From positions 43,517,017 through 43,581,016 of the forward strand of contig NC_081411.1 of NCBI RefSeq assembly GCF_030272615.1: 64,000 bases of DNA. Direction: 5' to 3'. Shown piece after piece: positions 31,391 to 43,620 of the stretch. Both the position numbers and the translations under genes were made by a program. Origin of the DNA: Cryptomeria japonica (lineage: Eukaryota; Streptophyta; Pinopsida; Cupressales; Cupressaceae). The notes under the pieces are model-generated. The model was not told the origin of the DNA. It searched no databases and saw only the letters and a program-made list of their open reading frames with translations. Within the stretch, counting starts at the first letter, position 1. Each line of letters starts with the position of its first letter.

Positions 31391-33512
31391 GAAATGGTTT
31401 TTGATGTGATTTTGATTTTGATATCTATGTTTTGATGAGGAAACTGATATTGGACTTGTTTTATTGTTTGACATGAGCGATTGGGAGTGGTTCAGTCACA
31501 CGAGTGATTCCCGAGACCATGGGCATTGATACCACGGCTGGCACAGGCTGATCTAGACATTATTAAGAGATGCGGTCTGTCTTCCCTATTAGATATGCCT
31601 CGGTTTACTATGAACTAGGGTTTACTTACAACGCTTGCAGAGAGGTGGCACAGTGACAAGAATACCTTCCACTTTGCCATAGGGGAGATAACAGTGACCC
31701 CAAAAGATTGTTACTGGATCCTGTGCATACCTGTAGTAGGTGCACTACTACCTTATGAGCAGTCAGAGGAGGGTGGGACAGAGGCACTTCACCAGATATT
31801 TCAAGATGATACAGTGTGCGGATACGAGATTCCATGGCAGGAGTTCCTAGATTTGGACTATGCGCCTCTTCCATCGGTACTAGCAGGTTTTGTAGGTGGT
31901 TTTCTATGTCCCGACCGCAGGTCAAAGGGACTATCTATGGGATGGGGATTGGTGCTGGAGGATATGGTGACATAGGGCCACAGGTTCGCATGGGGATCGG
32001 ATATGCTAGCCCATTTATGCAGGGACTTGCATGAGGTAGTATACCTGGGTTATGACAGTTTGTCAACTGGTATGACACTTCTATAGGTATGGTGCTCGGA
32101 GCACATTCCTGTAGCTAGGCCACTGATGGATAGAGATAGGCCTATTGGGCGTGCATACGCATATGGATACAGGGGATTAGTTGTCCAGCAGAAGCTGGGC
32201 AAGTTGGAGCATTGGATGAGGGTATTGGATGACATTGATACGGTCATATGGTGATCATATACAAGTTGTGAGGTTTGGGCTGAGGATGGGCTGGAGATGC
32301 CATATGTCTTCATGACCCGATTTTTGATAGGGAGGACCCCTTTTTTGATCGAGAGATTTTTGGTTATGATATTTTTGTGGCAGTATGGTCGGCAACAGGG
32401 GATACTACAAGGGGACCTATTTGTATGCGTGTCAGAGGCAGGATATACCAGATTAGGGTCTGACTATTGACAGTACGGTGGCCGTAGAGGAGTTTTTGTA
32501 GATAGTGGGCCAGATATGGGACTATGCCCCAGAGATTTTGGATGCTGGGATGACGGATGAGTTTTCTAGATTATTTGCAGCTCGTGTCATGGCGAGGATA
32601 TCAGATCTAGCGGAGATGCGGCCCACTTTCAATGATGATGAGGATGAGGGAGGTGGAGATGGGGATGAGGGAGATGATGGAGGTGGTGGAGGAGGACGAT
32701 GAGGGAGAGGAGATCAGGGGAGGAGAGGAGATAGAGGTAGTGATAGAGGGGTGCGAGTGGAGAGAGCAGTTCGATGAGCTGTGATGGATAGAGGTAGAGG
32801 AGGTTTGGCTATTGGAGTAGGGGGTGAGGGGAGAGTGATAGATGTGATAGTAGTAGTGGGAGGGATTGATGAGGTGAGACGGCCAACCCAAAGGAGGAGG
32901 ATTGATGTGTTACCTCCACCAGCATCGAGGACAGGTAGAGGGCCAGGGGGTACCCCTTCACAGGTACCCCTACGAGTCCGAATTCTGACTCATGTGGAGG
33001 ACGCCCAGATTAGGACCCTATAGGTGATAGTGCAGCAGCTGTAGGCACAGTTATTAGCACATCAGCGTCAGATTACGGAGCTGACCACTGAGCGCGACAC
33101 TAAGATAGAGTGTTGGGGTCGAGCAGAGGAGCTCGTAGCAAGCGTGCAGAGAGCAATAGCAGGTGGTCTAATGAGGGACACCTTGAGAGAGCTAGCTTTG
33201 AGAGACCAGGAGGTGGAGTACTACCGTCGACATTATGAGGTTGTGGTGCCTAGGGAGCACCGAGTGCATAATTTTATGCAGTCGAGATTGAGTCAATCTC
33301 AAGAGACTGGATTGCGGTTAGAGAGCAGAGGCATGACAGGGCCATTGAGACATGATCCACCTAGAGATCCAGGGGCTGGGACTTCTACAGCGAGACTGTC
33401 TCCTTCAGGAGATAGTCATACTTGAGAGATGATGTCTCCATTTGTATTTTTTATCGTTGTTTTTGGTTGTACGAGGCACAAACATGACAGATATTGTACA
33501 TTGATCATTTGT

Positions 33513-33704
<192 letters not shown>

Positions 33705-33835
33705 CACCATTTTCTTTGATCATGTGATGTGTTATGGATGCATGCTTTCTATATGCTTGTGTTTATTTTATGACGATGCAATTCTTAGATAGATGATATG
33801 ATGAAGTGAAATGCAATGATGTAAATGTATGATGT

Positions 33836-33975
33836 TCATGAGATGTATCTTGAAAATGAGATGTATGATTTGATATGCTGTGAGATGTATCATGAAAATG
33901 AGATGTATGATTTGATATGCAACTAATTGTAAAATGATATGCAACTAATTGTAAATGATATGCAACTAATTGTTT
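33836..33975. repeat. short tandem repeats in the 3' spacer of element C
   Basis: Two copies of a roughly 45-bp unit around GAGATGTATCTTGAAAATGA, then three of GATATGCAACTAATTGTAAA. The matching spacer in element A also has degenerate GCAT/ATGC repeats. Confidence 0.75.
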
Positions 33976-34767
33976 TTTTGAGCATCCTCATTCTACATTT
34001 GTCATCTGATATAACCACATGTTATTTGCTTTCGATATATGTATCATCATTGAGCATGGATTGATCTTTAGATATGTTGAAAATTTATACAAGCATAATG
34101 GTATAATTGAACCATGATAACCTGAGAAAAATTTACATGATGTTTGATTTTGCAAGATAGCACAAGCGTCAAGGTATAATTGACCCAGGACGACCAGAGT
34201 GCGGATTGCGTATAAATAGACAAGATTAAACCATTTGTATGCGTAAAGTGGAATCATGTCTTCAGTGATATGTTGTGAATCACGTCTCGAGACAAATATC
34301 TACACACTACAAATGATCGCCTTACAGACAAAAGACTAAGAAAATATTGGAGTTTCTCGATGTTCTCTAGCTTGGAAGCATTGTTGAGAAAATTTAGAGA
34401 ATCCAATAATTCAAAAAGTTTAAATGCAAAAATAGTCAAGACTTTATGCAAAATGCAACATTTGGTACTTTAGAAAATCATCCATCGTATTTCTCTTGTG
34501 AATTTTTTATCAATCAATATTTTGATTTGGCTTTGTGTAAGTTTTTGTTTGTTGGACATGATGCTCTAAGTTTTGCAAATAGTCTTGATAGTTTGAACAT
34601 GCTTGTAAGTTTTGATGTTTATTGTCCCTAGCTAAGTGTACCTCTTGATGCGGGTATGTACAGTGATTACCAAGCCATGGTAAAATGTGGTGAAAGGATA
34701 GATTGATAAATCAGGATAGTGACTACACTAAGTATGTCTTGAATGAATATTTGTTAAGTGTCAGGCG

Positions 34768-34789
34768 ATGGCCAATAGTGTTTTACCAT
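34768..34789 (-). other. degenerate AAAA-bulge hairpin in the 3' spacer (element C)
   Basis: On the minus strand: outer ATGGT/GCCAT, AAAA, then a short CA/TG inner stem. A weaker relative lies at about 34835-34862. They sit just after the integrase stop, like the three copies in element A. Confidence 0.4.
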
Positions 34790-34945
34790 GGAGATAAGGA
34801 TGTGGATATAGATAAAGGAGTTGTCCTTTCATAATAGCACCTATTACCAAGTTTTCACCAGTTGCTTTTATTGTACCTTTTTATTTGTTTTTCCTTGATT
34901 TTTTGATTTTTTTATTGTTTTTGACTTTTTCCGTGCATTAGACTA

Positions 34946-36302
34946 CTCAAGTGTAATATTTCTTCAGATGAATGTTGTTAGTTGGTTCATCGAGAACATC
35001 TCCTTCTGAAGTCATTAGATGATAAGCACCTGATCCATAAACTGATATGATGACATAGGGACCTAGCTAGTTAGGTTCAAATTTCCCTTTCTTTTCTCGA
35101 TCTTGCTGATTTCTTGGATTTTCCTTGAGGACTAAGTCACCAACTTTGAAATTTCAAGGAATGACCTTGTGATTGTAGCTTTTGTACATGTGTTGCTGAT
35201 ATGCTTTGAGATGAGTGTAAGCATGCTGATGTCTTTCATCTAATAGTTCCAATTATTGTAGTCGATTGACTCGATACTCTTCATTCGAGATTAAGCCTTT
35301 TAGAGAGACTCCGAGAGATGGAATTTCTACCTCCAGGGGTAAAATAGCTTCTGATCCATAGACCAATGAGAAAGGTGTTGCTCCTGTAGGTGTGTGGATG
35401 CTAAACTCTGTGTATGCCCAAAGTGTTGGATTGAGTTGTACATGCCAATCTGTGCCTGCATCATTCACTGTTTTCTTTAGGATTTTTAGTATTGTCTTGT
35501 TGGATGCTTCTGCTTGACCATTCCCTTATGGGTAGTATGGTGTAGAGAACTGATGTTGTATTTTGAATTGTTCACATAGTTCTCAGACATCTTGGTTTTT
35601 AAAAGGTTATCCATTATCGGTGATGATAGAGCTTGGAATACCATATCTACAGATCAGATAGTTTAAGATAAAAGAGGCAACTTGTTATCCAGTCACTATG
35701 GTCATGGGATCTGCTTCTATCCACTTGGTAAAGTATTCTATTGTAGTTATAATGAACTTGTGTCCATATGAAGATGAAGGATGAATTTTGCTGACCAAGT
35801 TGAGTCCCCACTGACAAAAGGGCCAGGATGTTGTAAATGGTTGCAGTTCCTGTGCTGGTGCATGTATCAGATTGCCATGGATTTGGCATTTAGGACACTT
35901 TTTTGCAAAATGATAAGAATCTTTTTTCATTGTCGGCCAGTAATAGCCCATTCTTAGAAGCTTTTTAGCAAGAGTAGTCCCACTAGAATGTGTGCCACAA
36001 ATACCTTCATGAAGCTCATGTAAAGCAGAATCAAATTCATTACGATCAAGGCAACGAAGAAGAGTACCATCTAGACCTCGACGGTACAAAGTATCAGTAG
36101 TAAGGGTATAACGGGTGGCTTGTCAAATAAAATTACATTTTTGGTTTTGAGATAGGTCAATGGGTAGGATGTTGTTCTTTAGATAATCATATATCGGTCC
36201 ATACAAAGGAGAATCTGATCTAGTCAAGGCATAGATAACATGGGATTCAGAGTGGTCATAGGCTGGGGAGAATAGTTGCTCTACCAAAAACTCATAACGA
36301 CT
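34946..36302 (-). pseudogene. integrase (element C)
   Basis: Runs in one frame with stops. The zinc segment is HELHEGICGTHSSG and CPKCQIHG. The core start is WGLNLVSKI, where the first catalytic Asp position reads Asn. The region after the DDE core reads NPTLWAYTEFS and VYGSEAILPLEVE, followed by a GPY/F-like end (GPYVII, GSGAYHL). It ends at TGA 34946-34948. Confidence 0.85.
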
Positions 36303-37253
36303 CTATTGCTCTGGAATCCGTAGTAATGAAGCAATAGTAGCCATTGCATCGACTACTTTGTTGTTTAACCTTGGTATTTGTTCGAAGGTGATGTGTACAA
36401 AATACTGTTTGAATTCATCCACCATTCGCTTGTAGGGTAGTAGCTTGTCATCTTTTGTCTGATAGTTGTTATTGATTTGATTAACGACTATTTGTGAATC
36501 TCTGTAGACCATTAACTCTGTGATTTTCCATTCTACGGCCATTTTGATGCCTATAACCAATGCCTCATATTCAGCCACATTATTTGTGCATGGAAACATC
36601 AGCCTATATGATCTTGTAGTGTGTCCTTCAGGAGTGATAAATAGAATGCCAGCACCTGAACCATGTTGTGTGTAGGATCCATCAAAGTATAGGGTCCATT
36701 GCTTGGTAGAAATAGCAAGAACGTCTCTGTTTGAAAATTCAATCTCCATTGTTTGTTTTCCTGGTAGCAGTGCTTCAGCTAGTTGATCTACAATTGCTTG
36801 TCCTTTGATAGCTCTTTGTTCTATGTATTGGATATTAAATTCATTGAGAATCATGACCCATTTAGCCAATCGGCCTGTAAGAGCTACCTTACTGAGTAGA
36901 TATTTGAGAGGATCAATTTTTGCCACTAGCTTAATTGTGTGTGCTAGCATATAATGTTGGAACCTTTGAGAAGTGAAGACTACTGTTAGACAAGCCTTCT
37001 CAATGAATGTATAGTTGATTTCATATCCATTCAATGTCTTGCTAATGTAGTATATGGCTCGTTCCTTTCCCTGTTGATCTTCTTGTGCCAATAGTGCCCC
37101 CAGTGATTTATCTGTTGTTGAAATGTATAAAATGAGTGGCTTTCCTGCTATTGGTGGTACTAGAACTGGTGGGTTTATTAGATACTGTTTGATTTGATAA
37201 AAAGATTCTACACACTTGGCTTCCCATCTGAAAGGTACATTCTTATGTAGCAA
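36303..37253 (-). pseudogene. both RNase H domains (element C)
   Basis: 316 codons open. The first RNase H has PLILYISTTDKSLGALLAQ, whose usual Asp is absent. The tether is IDPLKYLLSKVALTGRLAKW. The second RNase H has TLYFDGSYTQHGSGAGI (Asp), TNNVAEYEAL (Glu) and VYRDSQIVVNQ (Asp), so its catalytic set is complete. This is the best-preserved second RNase H in the window. Confidence 0.92.
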
Positions 37254-38292
37254 GTGATTGAATGGTAGACTTTTATTGGCTAGTTGAGTGATGAATCACC
37301 TGATTGATTGAAGTCATCCTTGTCGAGAGCAAAGCTGACTAATATTCTTTGGTGGTGGCATCTCCATAATGGCTTTTACCTTTGCTGGATCTACTTCAAT
37401 ACCTTTAGTTGAGACTATGTAGCCTAGTAGCTTGCTTGATGTAACCCCGAAGACACACTTCTTAGGGTTGAGCCTGACTTGGAATTTTTCCAATCGATCA
37501 AAAATCTTTGTTAGGATGCTAAGGTGTTCTACTCCGGTGAAGGATTTAGCTAGTAAATCATCCACATAGTCTTCCATGAAGGTATGCATCATGTAATGAA
37601 AGATTGTTGTCATTGCTCATTGATAAGTAGCTCCTGCATTCTTTAAGCCAAAAGGCATAACATTCCAATAGTACGTTCCCCAAGGATAGGTAAACGTTGT
37701 TCTATCTTGATCTTTAGGGGCTATTTTTATTTGATTATAGCCTAAAAAACCATCCATTAGTGAGAGCATTGCATGGCCCGCTGTGAGGTCTACAATTATG
37801 TTGATATTGGGCAAAGGAAAGTCGTCTTTTGGACAGGCTTTGTTGACATCTCTAAAATCAGTGCAGATTTTGATACTGCCGTCTAGTTTTGATACTGGTA
37901 CTATGTTGGAAATCCATCCTGCATAGTCAATGGGTCGAATGAATCTGACATCTAATAGTTTCTTCAGTTCAACTTTGACCATGAGTGCCACCTGTGGATT
38001 CATCTTTCGTAGTTTTTTCTTGACTGGCTTAATTCCTGGAGAGATGGACAAGTGATGCATGATTAAGTGTGGATCAATTCTAGGCATATCTGCGTATGAC
38101 CAAGCAAAGTTAATTTTCTTTTCTTTTAAAAAAATGATAAATGTTGATCTTTCCTCCTCTGTCAGAGATTCTACTAGGTGTATGTTTTTGGTTGCTTCTG
38201 TAGTACCAATGTTGATTGATTGAGTGGGCTCAATCAATATGGGTGATCGCTCATGAAAATATTCAGGAAGAGTGTCAAGTCTCCCATCTTTA

Positions 38293-38315
38293 GGTGCCTT
38301 AAAAAGGTTTTCACC
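38293..38315 (-). other. two-stem AAAA-bulge hairpin, copy C2
   Basis: On the minus strand: outer GGTG/CACC, AAAA, inner CCTT/AAGG, loop TTT. The encoded residues (Leu-Phe-Lys-Ala) differ from A2 (Leu-Ser-Glu-Ala) but pairing is perfect in both. Confidence 0.7.
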
Positions 38316-38355
38316 CTTAGATGCGTCCTTTATTTTTACATTTTTGTGATCTAGA

Positions 38356-38378
38356 GCTGCCATTGACTGGTTTTCAGC
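38356..38378 (-). other. two-stem AAAA-bulge hairpin, copy C1
   Basis: On the minus strand: outer GCTG/CAGC, AAAA, inner CCA/TGG, loop GTCAA. All four outer pairs are Watson-Crick although the bases differ from A1 and B1. Confidence 0.7.
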
Positions 38379-38628
38379 ATCAAATATTTTATTTGGTTCA
38401 TTTTTGTGAATGAGAGACTTGGCACTCCCTTGTTTGCATACATCGTTATTTCGTTCACTGGTAGAGCCTGTTTTCGGGTTAATGGTACATAGGTAGTGGA
38501 TAATAGATTCATTGTCTGGGAAAATTGGTATATCATGTATTTTGGGTTCATCCCAGTCAATGAGGTCGGGAAAGATAAGTGGTAAGGAATCATTTGGTGG
38601 ATCAAGTTCTGCTATTGTAAGTGTCAAG

Positions 38629-39940
38629 ACAGAGGTTTCATTGTGATTGGTTCGGGTGTTAAAGAAGTTCAGGATTCCGTCGAGGTCTTCGATGGTATCA
38701 TCCTCTGTATAGACTTGTTCATAATGTTTCTGTTCGCTTTCCTTAGCATCATAGATATTTTGTGGTCCAAATTCAGGTAGTCTAATTTCTGCGTTATGCT
38801 CTTCTTGAGAAAGGGATATGGAACTAGTATTTTCAGTGGTATCTTCAGTAGCATTTGAGCATCTACCCCATTCATATTCATTGGAATCAGTCCTAGAGTT
38901 ATCATCCTAGATCTTTTCAGTGCTGTAAATAGGTATGTTGTATGGTGAAAATAGATCTTTGATGATTGATACCAGTTTGCTGGCTTTTTCTGATTCTACG
39001 TTAGATCCTGCTTCTATTCTTTTCATTTGTTCGTAGACTATTTCTTCCTAGGGAGAAATAATGATATCAGGAGGTAGTTCTACTTTTTTAGATATTGGTG
39101 TTTGAATATGAGCTACTGCTGCAGATATGGCTTTCTTGTGATTGAGGAGTTTCTCCTGATGTTGCTTCTATTCTTGACGTTCATGATCCTTGTGGATTGT
39201 TTTGGCTGACTCAAATAGTGCTTCTTGCCAGGATTCTTCTTTGTACTTCTTCTTTGCTTTCCATTGAGGTTTTGGATTCTTGCGTGGTATCTTTCTCACT
39301 AGGAAAGTGAGTTTACAGCCCAATCCTATTTTGTCTCTACTAAGCTATGAAGGAAGGTCTATTGGTTCAGTGACTCCTTCTTTGCATTTTCCAATAGGTC
39401 ATTTACCATTATATCCCATTTGTTGCATGATTAAGTAGCCCTTTCCATATAGGTGTGTTGGTAGAACTATTTCCAGAGCAGCTGCTCTGTTATCTTATTC
39501 CTCATCTTTGTATAACTAGGTAAGGATGTCCTTTTCCTCTGATTCATGTGCTAGAGTGCCGAGTTGGATGAAGGTACCATCAAATTTGGTGATGGACTGA
39601 GTTACCTGATGTGTTGATGTTGTAGGTAATCCATGAGATTTGGGTGATGTTGGTAAGTTAGCCAGACACATGGGTTCCAAAGAGTATTCCCCCATGCCTT
39701 GTTCTCTGATTTGCATTTTCTACTTGAAATCTCTAGGTAATGATTAAGACTTTGCCTTTTGTAGATCTGATGTTGAGGATTTCTATTTTTCCCTATTATG
39801 GGGAACCAAATTGTCCTGGGCTGCCCCCATTCCATTACAATGTTGAAATGGATTGTGATCAGCAGATATAGAGCTCTCTTGTCCGTTATAGGGAAATTTG
39901 ACATACTGGTGATACGTAGAAGGCACTGCTTGCATTTCAT
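38629..39940 (-). pseudogene. G-patch linker between protease and RT (element C)
   Basis: Broken by frameshifts and stops. A G-patch-like segment is readable at about 39460-39380 (YGKGYLIMQQMGYNGK, then GKCKEGVTEPI with one stop between). The part near 39700-39520 matches the start of the element A linker (EQGMGEYSLEP, LPTSPKSHG). The rest is acidic and Ser-rich. Confidence 0.6.
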
Positions 39941-39944
39941 GTAT

Positions 39945-41945
39945 CTAGGGTCGACCTAATAAAATATTGTATGTGAGGTCTATGTCTAAGACCTGGCACA
40001 TAGTATCTCTTTGTATGGGGCCAATTTGAATTGGTAACAATACTGTCCCTTTAGAGGATCTTTCCTCATCATCATGTGCCTTTATAGTATTTTTTTTGTG
40101 TGGATCAATAGACTCCTCTGAGAAGCCTAATGCACGGATAATTTTTAAGGTACATATATTAAGTCCATCTCCTCCATCTATCAATACTCGCTTTACTCGG
40201 TGTTTATAGACAATGACTTCAATATGGAGAGGAGTGTTATGCGGATGACTTAAGGAAGTATTATCATGCTCTGAGAAGGTGAGATTATGAGGCTCTGTCA
40301 TATGAGCGACCATGGCTTGGAATTTGTCAGCATCCAGATCTTGAGGTACATTGGTTTCCAACAACGCTTGTTCCAATATGTCTTTGTGTTTTGGCGAAAG
40401 TTTTAGTAACTCCTGGATAGATATTTGAGCGGGAGTTTTGCGTAGTTGGCTGACTAAATCATATTGGATTTTGGGTGTAGTATTTTTCATTGACGTATGG
40501 CCCTTCAAGACATAGTTCTGAGCTTTGGTTGTTACATTGACAGATTCATGATTATGCTGGTCTTGGATTGTGATGACATTTACATGATTGTCTACAGCTG
40601 ATATGTGATTGATGGTGTTATTGTAGATGTGATTGATACGAGCTCCACATTTATCGTTTGAGGTTGAAGCTCCATCTTTGTTGTAGTTTGGAAGAGGATT
40701 TTTAAAGGCTCCATGGTCACCATTTGTCTTGAGACCATCCACTGTTAAATCACCTCTATCAATCATGTCTTGAACAATGTTTTTCAATCTCATGCAATCG
40801 TTTGTTTGATGCCCTTTGTTGCGATGAAAATCACAAAAGTGTGATTCATTCCACCAAGGTGGTTTGATTTGTGGTTCATAGTTGCTGATTGCGGGCAAAG
40901 ATATAATCTTGTTTGCTAGGAGTTCTCTGAATGCTGACTCCAGTGATTGTCCCAATGGTGTGAAGACACGTTTTTGGAAATTGTTGATGCCATCTCGTGA
41001 ATTGTTATTAGGTCCTCGATTTGTGGTATTGTTTTGAGTATTGTTTGTGTTGTTTATGTTGGGTTGACCTTGATTGGTATTCGGTGCGTATGTGTTAGTG
41101 TTTGAGTTAGCACCTTTGGGGTTCTTTGTAGCTTGAGGATTTCCTGATAATGCGAGCACTGGTTGTTTAGATTTCAGATCATGTGATTCATTGTCTCCTT
41201 CATTTCCATTGTTTTTGTTTCGAGTCCAGAATCTACATTTGTCTAAGTTGTTGTTATTTTGGTTGTTGTAGTTTGATGAACTTGTTCCTTCTTTGAAGAA
41301 TTTGAGTGTCCCTTTCTTGATACATGCTTCTTCTACTTGAATGTTATTTTCAATAAGTTTAGCAAAAGATGGTATGCATTGGAGTTTGAGCCTGTAACTC
41401 ATCTCACCATTCAAGTTGTTGATGAAAATTTCCATTTTCTCTTTTTCAGGAATATCTTGAGGATATTGTGAAACCGTACGTCGCCAACGTTGAAGGAATA
41501 CCATGAACGTTTCATTGTTTTTTTGTTTGGTGTTACAGATGTCTAGCATGGTTATAGCATGTTGAATGTTATAGGAATACTGAGTGATGAATTTATTGAC
41601 TAGGTCGTCAAATGATCTGACAGGAGGTGTGATTTTGGATAACCATTCCATTGTTTGTCCTCCCAAACTTCTTGGGAATAACCTCATCAGATAGGTGTTG
41701 TCATGAGCAAATTCAAGGCTCATGGTACAAAATTCTCTAACGTGATCACGGGGATCACTTTTCCCATCGTACTTGTCAAATTTAGGTACGTCTGAATTCG
41801 GAGGAAAAGGGATCATGTGCAATCTTCTGTCAAATGGATAAGGACAAATTTCATTTAGTGAATACCGTACTGTTGTCCCTTGTTGCATATGTTGCATTTG
41901 TCTTTGTAACATTTGCATTTGTTGAGTAAGGGCAACCAAAGGCAC
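39945..41945 (-). pseudogene. gag-protease reading frame (element C)
   Basis: 666 codons open, the longest frame in the window. Capsid: ICPYPFDRRLHMIPFP, DPRDHVREF, FLQRWRRTVSQYPQDIPEK. It is followed by an Asn/Thr-rich linker, the finger CDFHRNKGHQTNDC (CX2HX4HX4C), and the protease with RVLIDGGDGLNICTL and YNILLGRP at the end. The protease C-terminus runs into the next stop. A related N-terminal piece (42319-41855) is in another frame, joined at an A7 run. Confidence 0.85.
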
Positions 41946-42319
41946 ATTTTTTTACCAAGGGAAGAATTCTTCCCTTGCATTAATCCTGGGTTGAAATGGT
42001 GTATGGAACGGTATTTTTTCTTAGGGATGTGTTGTTCAGGAATTTCTTGCTCAGGGTCACGTGCATCTTCTTCTCTTTGTCTTTCTTGATATTTGTAATT
42101 TTGAGATCTTGTTCGAAAAATGTCTGGGTCAAGGTCCTCAAGAATTTTAACTCCTTTGCTTGTGAGCATGAGCAAGTATTTTTCCTTGTCATTTTCCATG
42201 AGTCTTTCCACAAGTTTTTGGAATGAAACACTTTCTTGGCATTCCTGAAGAAGTTCCTTAGAAATTTCAGTATCCTCTAGGTGTGGACCTTCAAAAGGAT
42301 TTGATAACCTTCGATTCAT
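41855..42319 (-). pseudogene. N-terminal gag piece (element C)
   Basis: Starts MNRRLSNPFEGPHLED and is acidic and Lys/Arg-rich, with a helical, coiled-coil-like part (YQERQREEDARDPEQ). Around 41950 the sense RNA has seven A residues. The capsid continues in the minus-one frame after that run, so an indel in a homopolymer is the simplest reading. Confidence 0.55.
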
Positions 42320-43239
42320 ACTAGATTCTGCTTGTGCCTTGCTTTGTTTGTTTTATTGAGAGTGAGTGACAAGCATTTTAGTAGAAGCTTTCTGTGATAA
42401 AGGGGGCAAAATCCTCTTCAATATATTGCTCGGGGGTTGGTGGTTCAAATCGAGGTGTGTTTTAAGTGATGCATTCATCCGGAAAGAATGTCAGATTGAT
42501 CTTTCCTCCACTGTTTATGATTTGACTGAATGCTGATTTTTGACAATATGCCCTAGTCTTCAAAGGCTCTTTGTCAAATTCGTTGGATTTGTTTTGGATA
42601 TAAAGTTTGACGTGATGAAAGAATGTGCGATGAGATTTGAAGAGTTGACGATTGATGTATAAAAATTTATTTCTTTTGACAAATTTGGAAAAACTTGGTT
42701 GTTGTTTCTTCAACGTGGTGTTACGATAAATATTCTTTCTTCTCAGAATATGGGGATTAGTCATGCATAAGTGATTTAATGGTTTCCTTTGAATTGTTTT
42801 CAATTTATTTGATCCTGTTTTGAAAACTCAAGTTTTACTTTATCAAAGTGAAGGTTTAGATGCCCCCTCATGACAAAGCGTGTCAAATGATATGGATAAA
42901 GTCTCCCAATATGGAAACTTGATTTGACAACTTGAGATTTTGAACAAGTGCTTTTGAGATATAATCCGTAAGATGATAAAGGACCTATTCGTCATGTGCG
43001 ATGATGTTTCCCGATTTTGATAGGATAGATATGTTTATCGTGAGATCAATTTTGGATTTTGGACAACTTTTGTTTTGACATGAAATTTGCTCAAGAAATA
43101 GTTTTTGAAGCTTTGTTTTTGATACTTTGGTTTGATGAAAATATAGCTAATGAAAGGATGTTCTCAAAAATGCTTTCTAAATTTTCAAAATTTTCCATTG
43201 TTTTGCTCCCTATTTTTCTGGGTTTGATCATGAGCTAAA

Positions 43240-43620
43240 ACAAAGACCGAATGCGCTACAGAAATTGTTTGATGCGCTAGGGAAAAGACCCCATGCGCTA
43301 GACTACCCCGATCTACGCGCTAATTGGTTAAGACTGTTAAAATTTGTTTTCTATTGTTTCTTAAAAGATCATGCGCTAGTATGGGCCTTCCACGTGCTAA
43401 CTGATAAACCTGATGCACTAGATTTTGACTCCCACGCGCTAAGTTGATGCTTTGACGCGCTAGACTATTTTTTGAATGTGCTAACTGTTTTAACGCTGTT
43501 TCTACATTTTGGTAAAGCGCTACTATTAAATTTGGATGCACTAAAGTGAAGATTTGAAGTGCTAAAAGATGTATCACACGTGCTAAGAAGTTGCTCTCAC
43601 ACGCTAGACTGCCCTGATAT
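43240..43620. repeat. ATGCGCTA array in leader of element C, inner
   Basis: About 16 copies of ATGCGCTAG and variants (ACGCGCTA, ACGTGCTA, ATGCACTA), plus-strand reading, at 15-30 bp spacing. Opposite in orientation to the PMD-intron array of the same element. Confidence 0.8.

Larger units (their letters stand above)
30344..33425 (+). pseudogene. antisense plant mobile domain (PMD) gene, two exons (element C)
   Basis: Exon 1 is 30344-30418 (25 codons, MSIPYSTHRFERV...), ending CTG|GTAAGT. The intron is 30419-31477, ending gacatgag. Exon 2 is 31478-33425. Both junctions are phase 0. Exon 1 shares an HRF-x-x-V core with the element A exon 1. Exon 2 has the PMD core (LTTLAERWHSDKNTFHFAIG, then VGGFLCPDRRSKGLSMGWG), an acidic Asp/Glu/Gly tract (about 32620-32700), a coiled-coil-like segment (about 33050-33200) and a tail with REHRVHNFMQSRL that parallels element A. 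It has several in-frame stops and one frameshift near 32470. The two PMD copies are clearly homologous but quite diverged in protein sequence. Confidence 0.78.
37314..38627 (-). pseudogene. reverse transcriptase and preceding linker (element C)
   Basis: 38627-37617 contains the linker, INFAWSYADMPRIDP, GSIKICTDFRDVNKACPKDD, SLMDGFLGYNQIKIAP and MPFGLKNAGATYQ. A TGA where Arg is expected separates it from 37613-37314, which has the DYVDDLLAKS active site and KKCVFGVTSSKLLGYI. The frame is unchanged. Two AAAA-bulge hairpins lie in the linker. Confidence 0.92.

Noticed and set aside
41947-41953. A7 run (T7 on the plus strand) between two gag frames of element C as a programmed frameshift site
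   Set aside because: The zero-frame codons around it do not fit the canonical slippery heptamer, and elements A and B show nothing comparable. A homopolymer indel is simpler.
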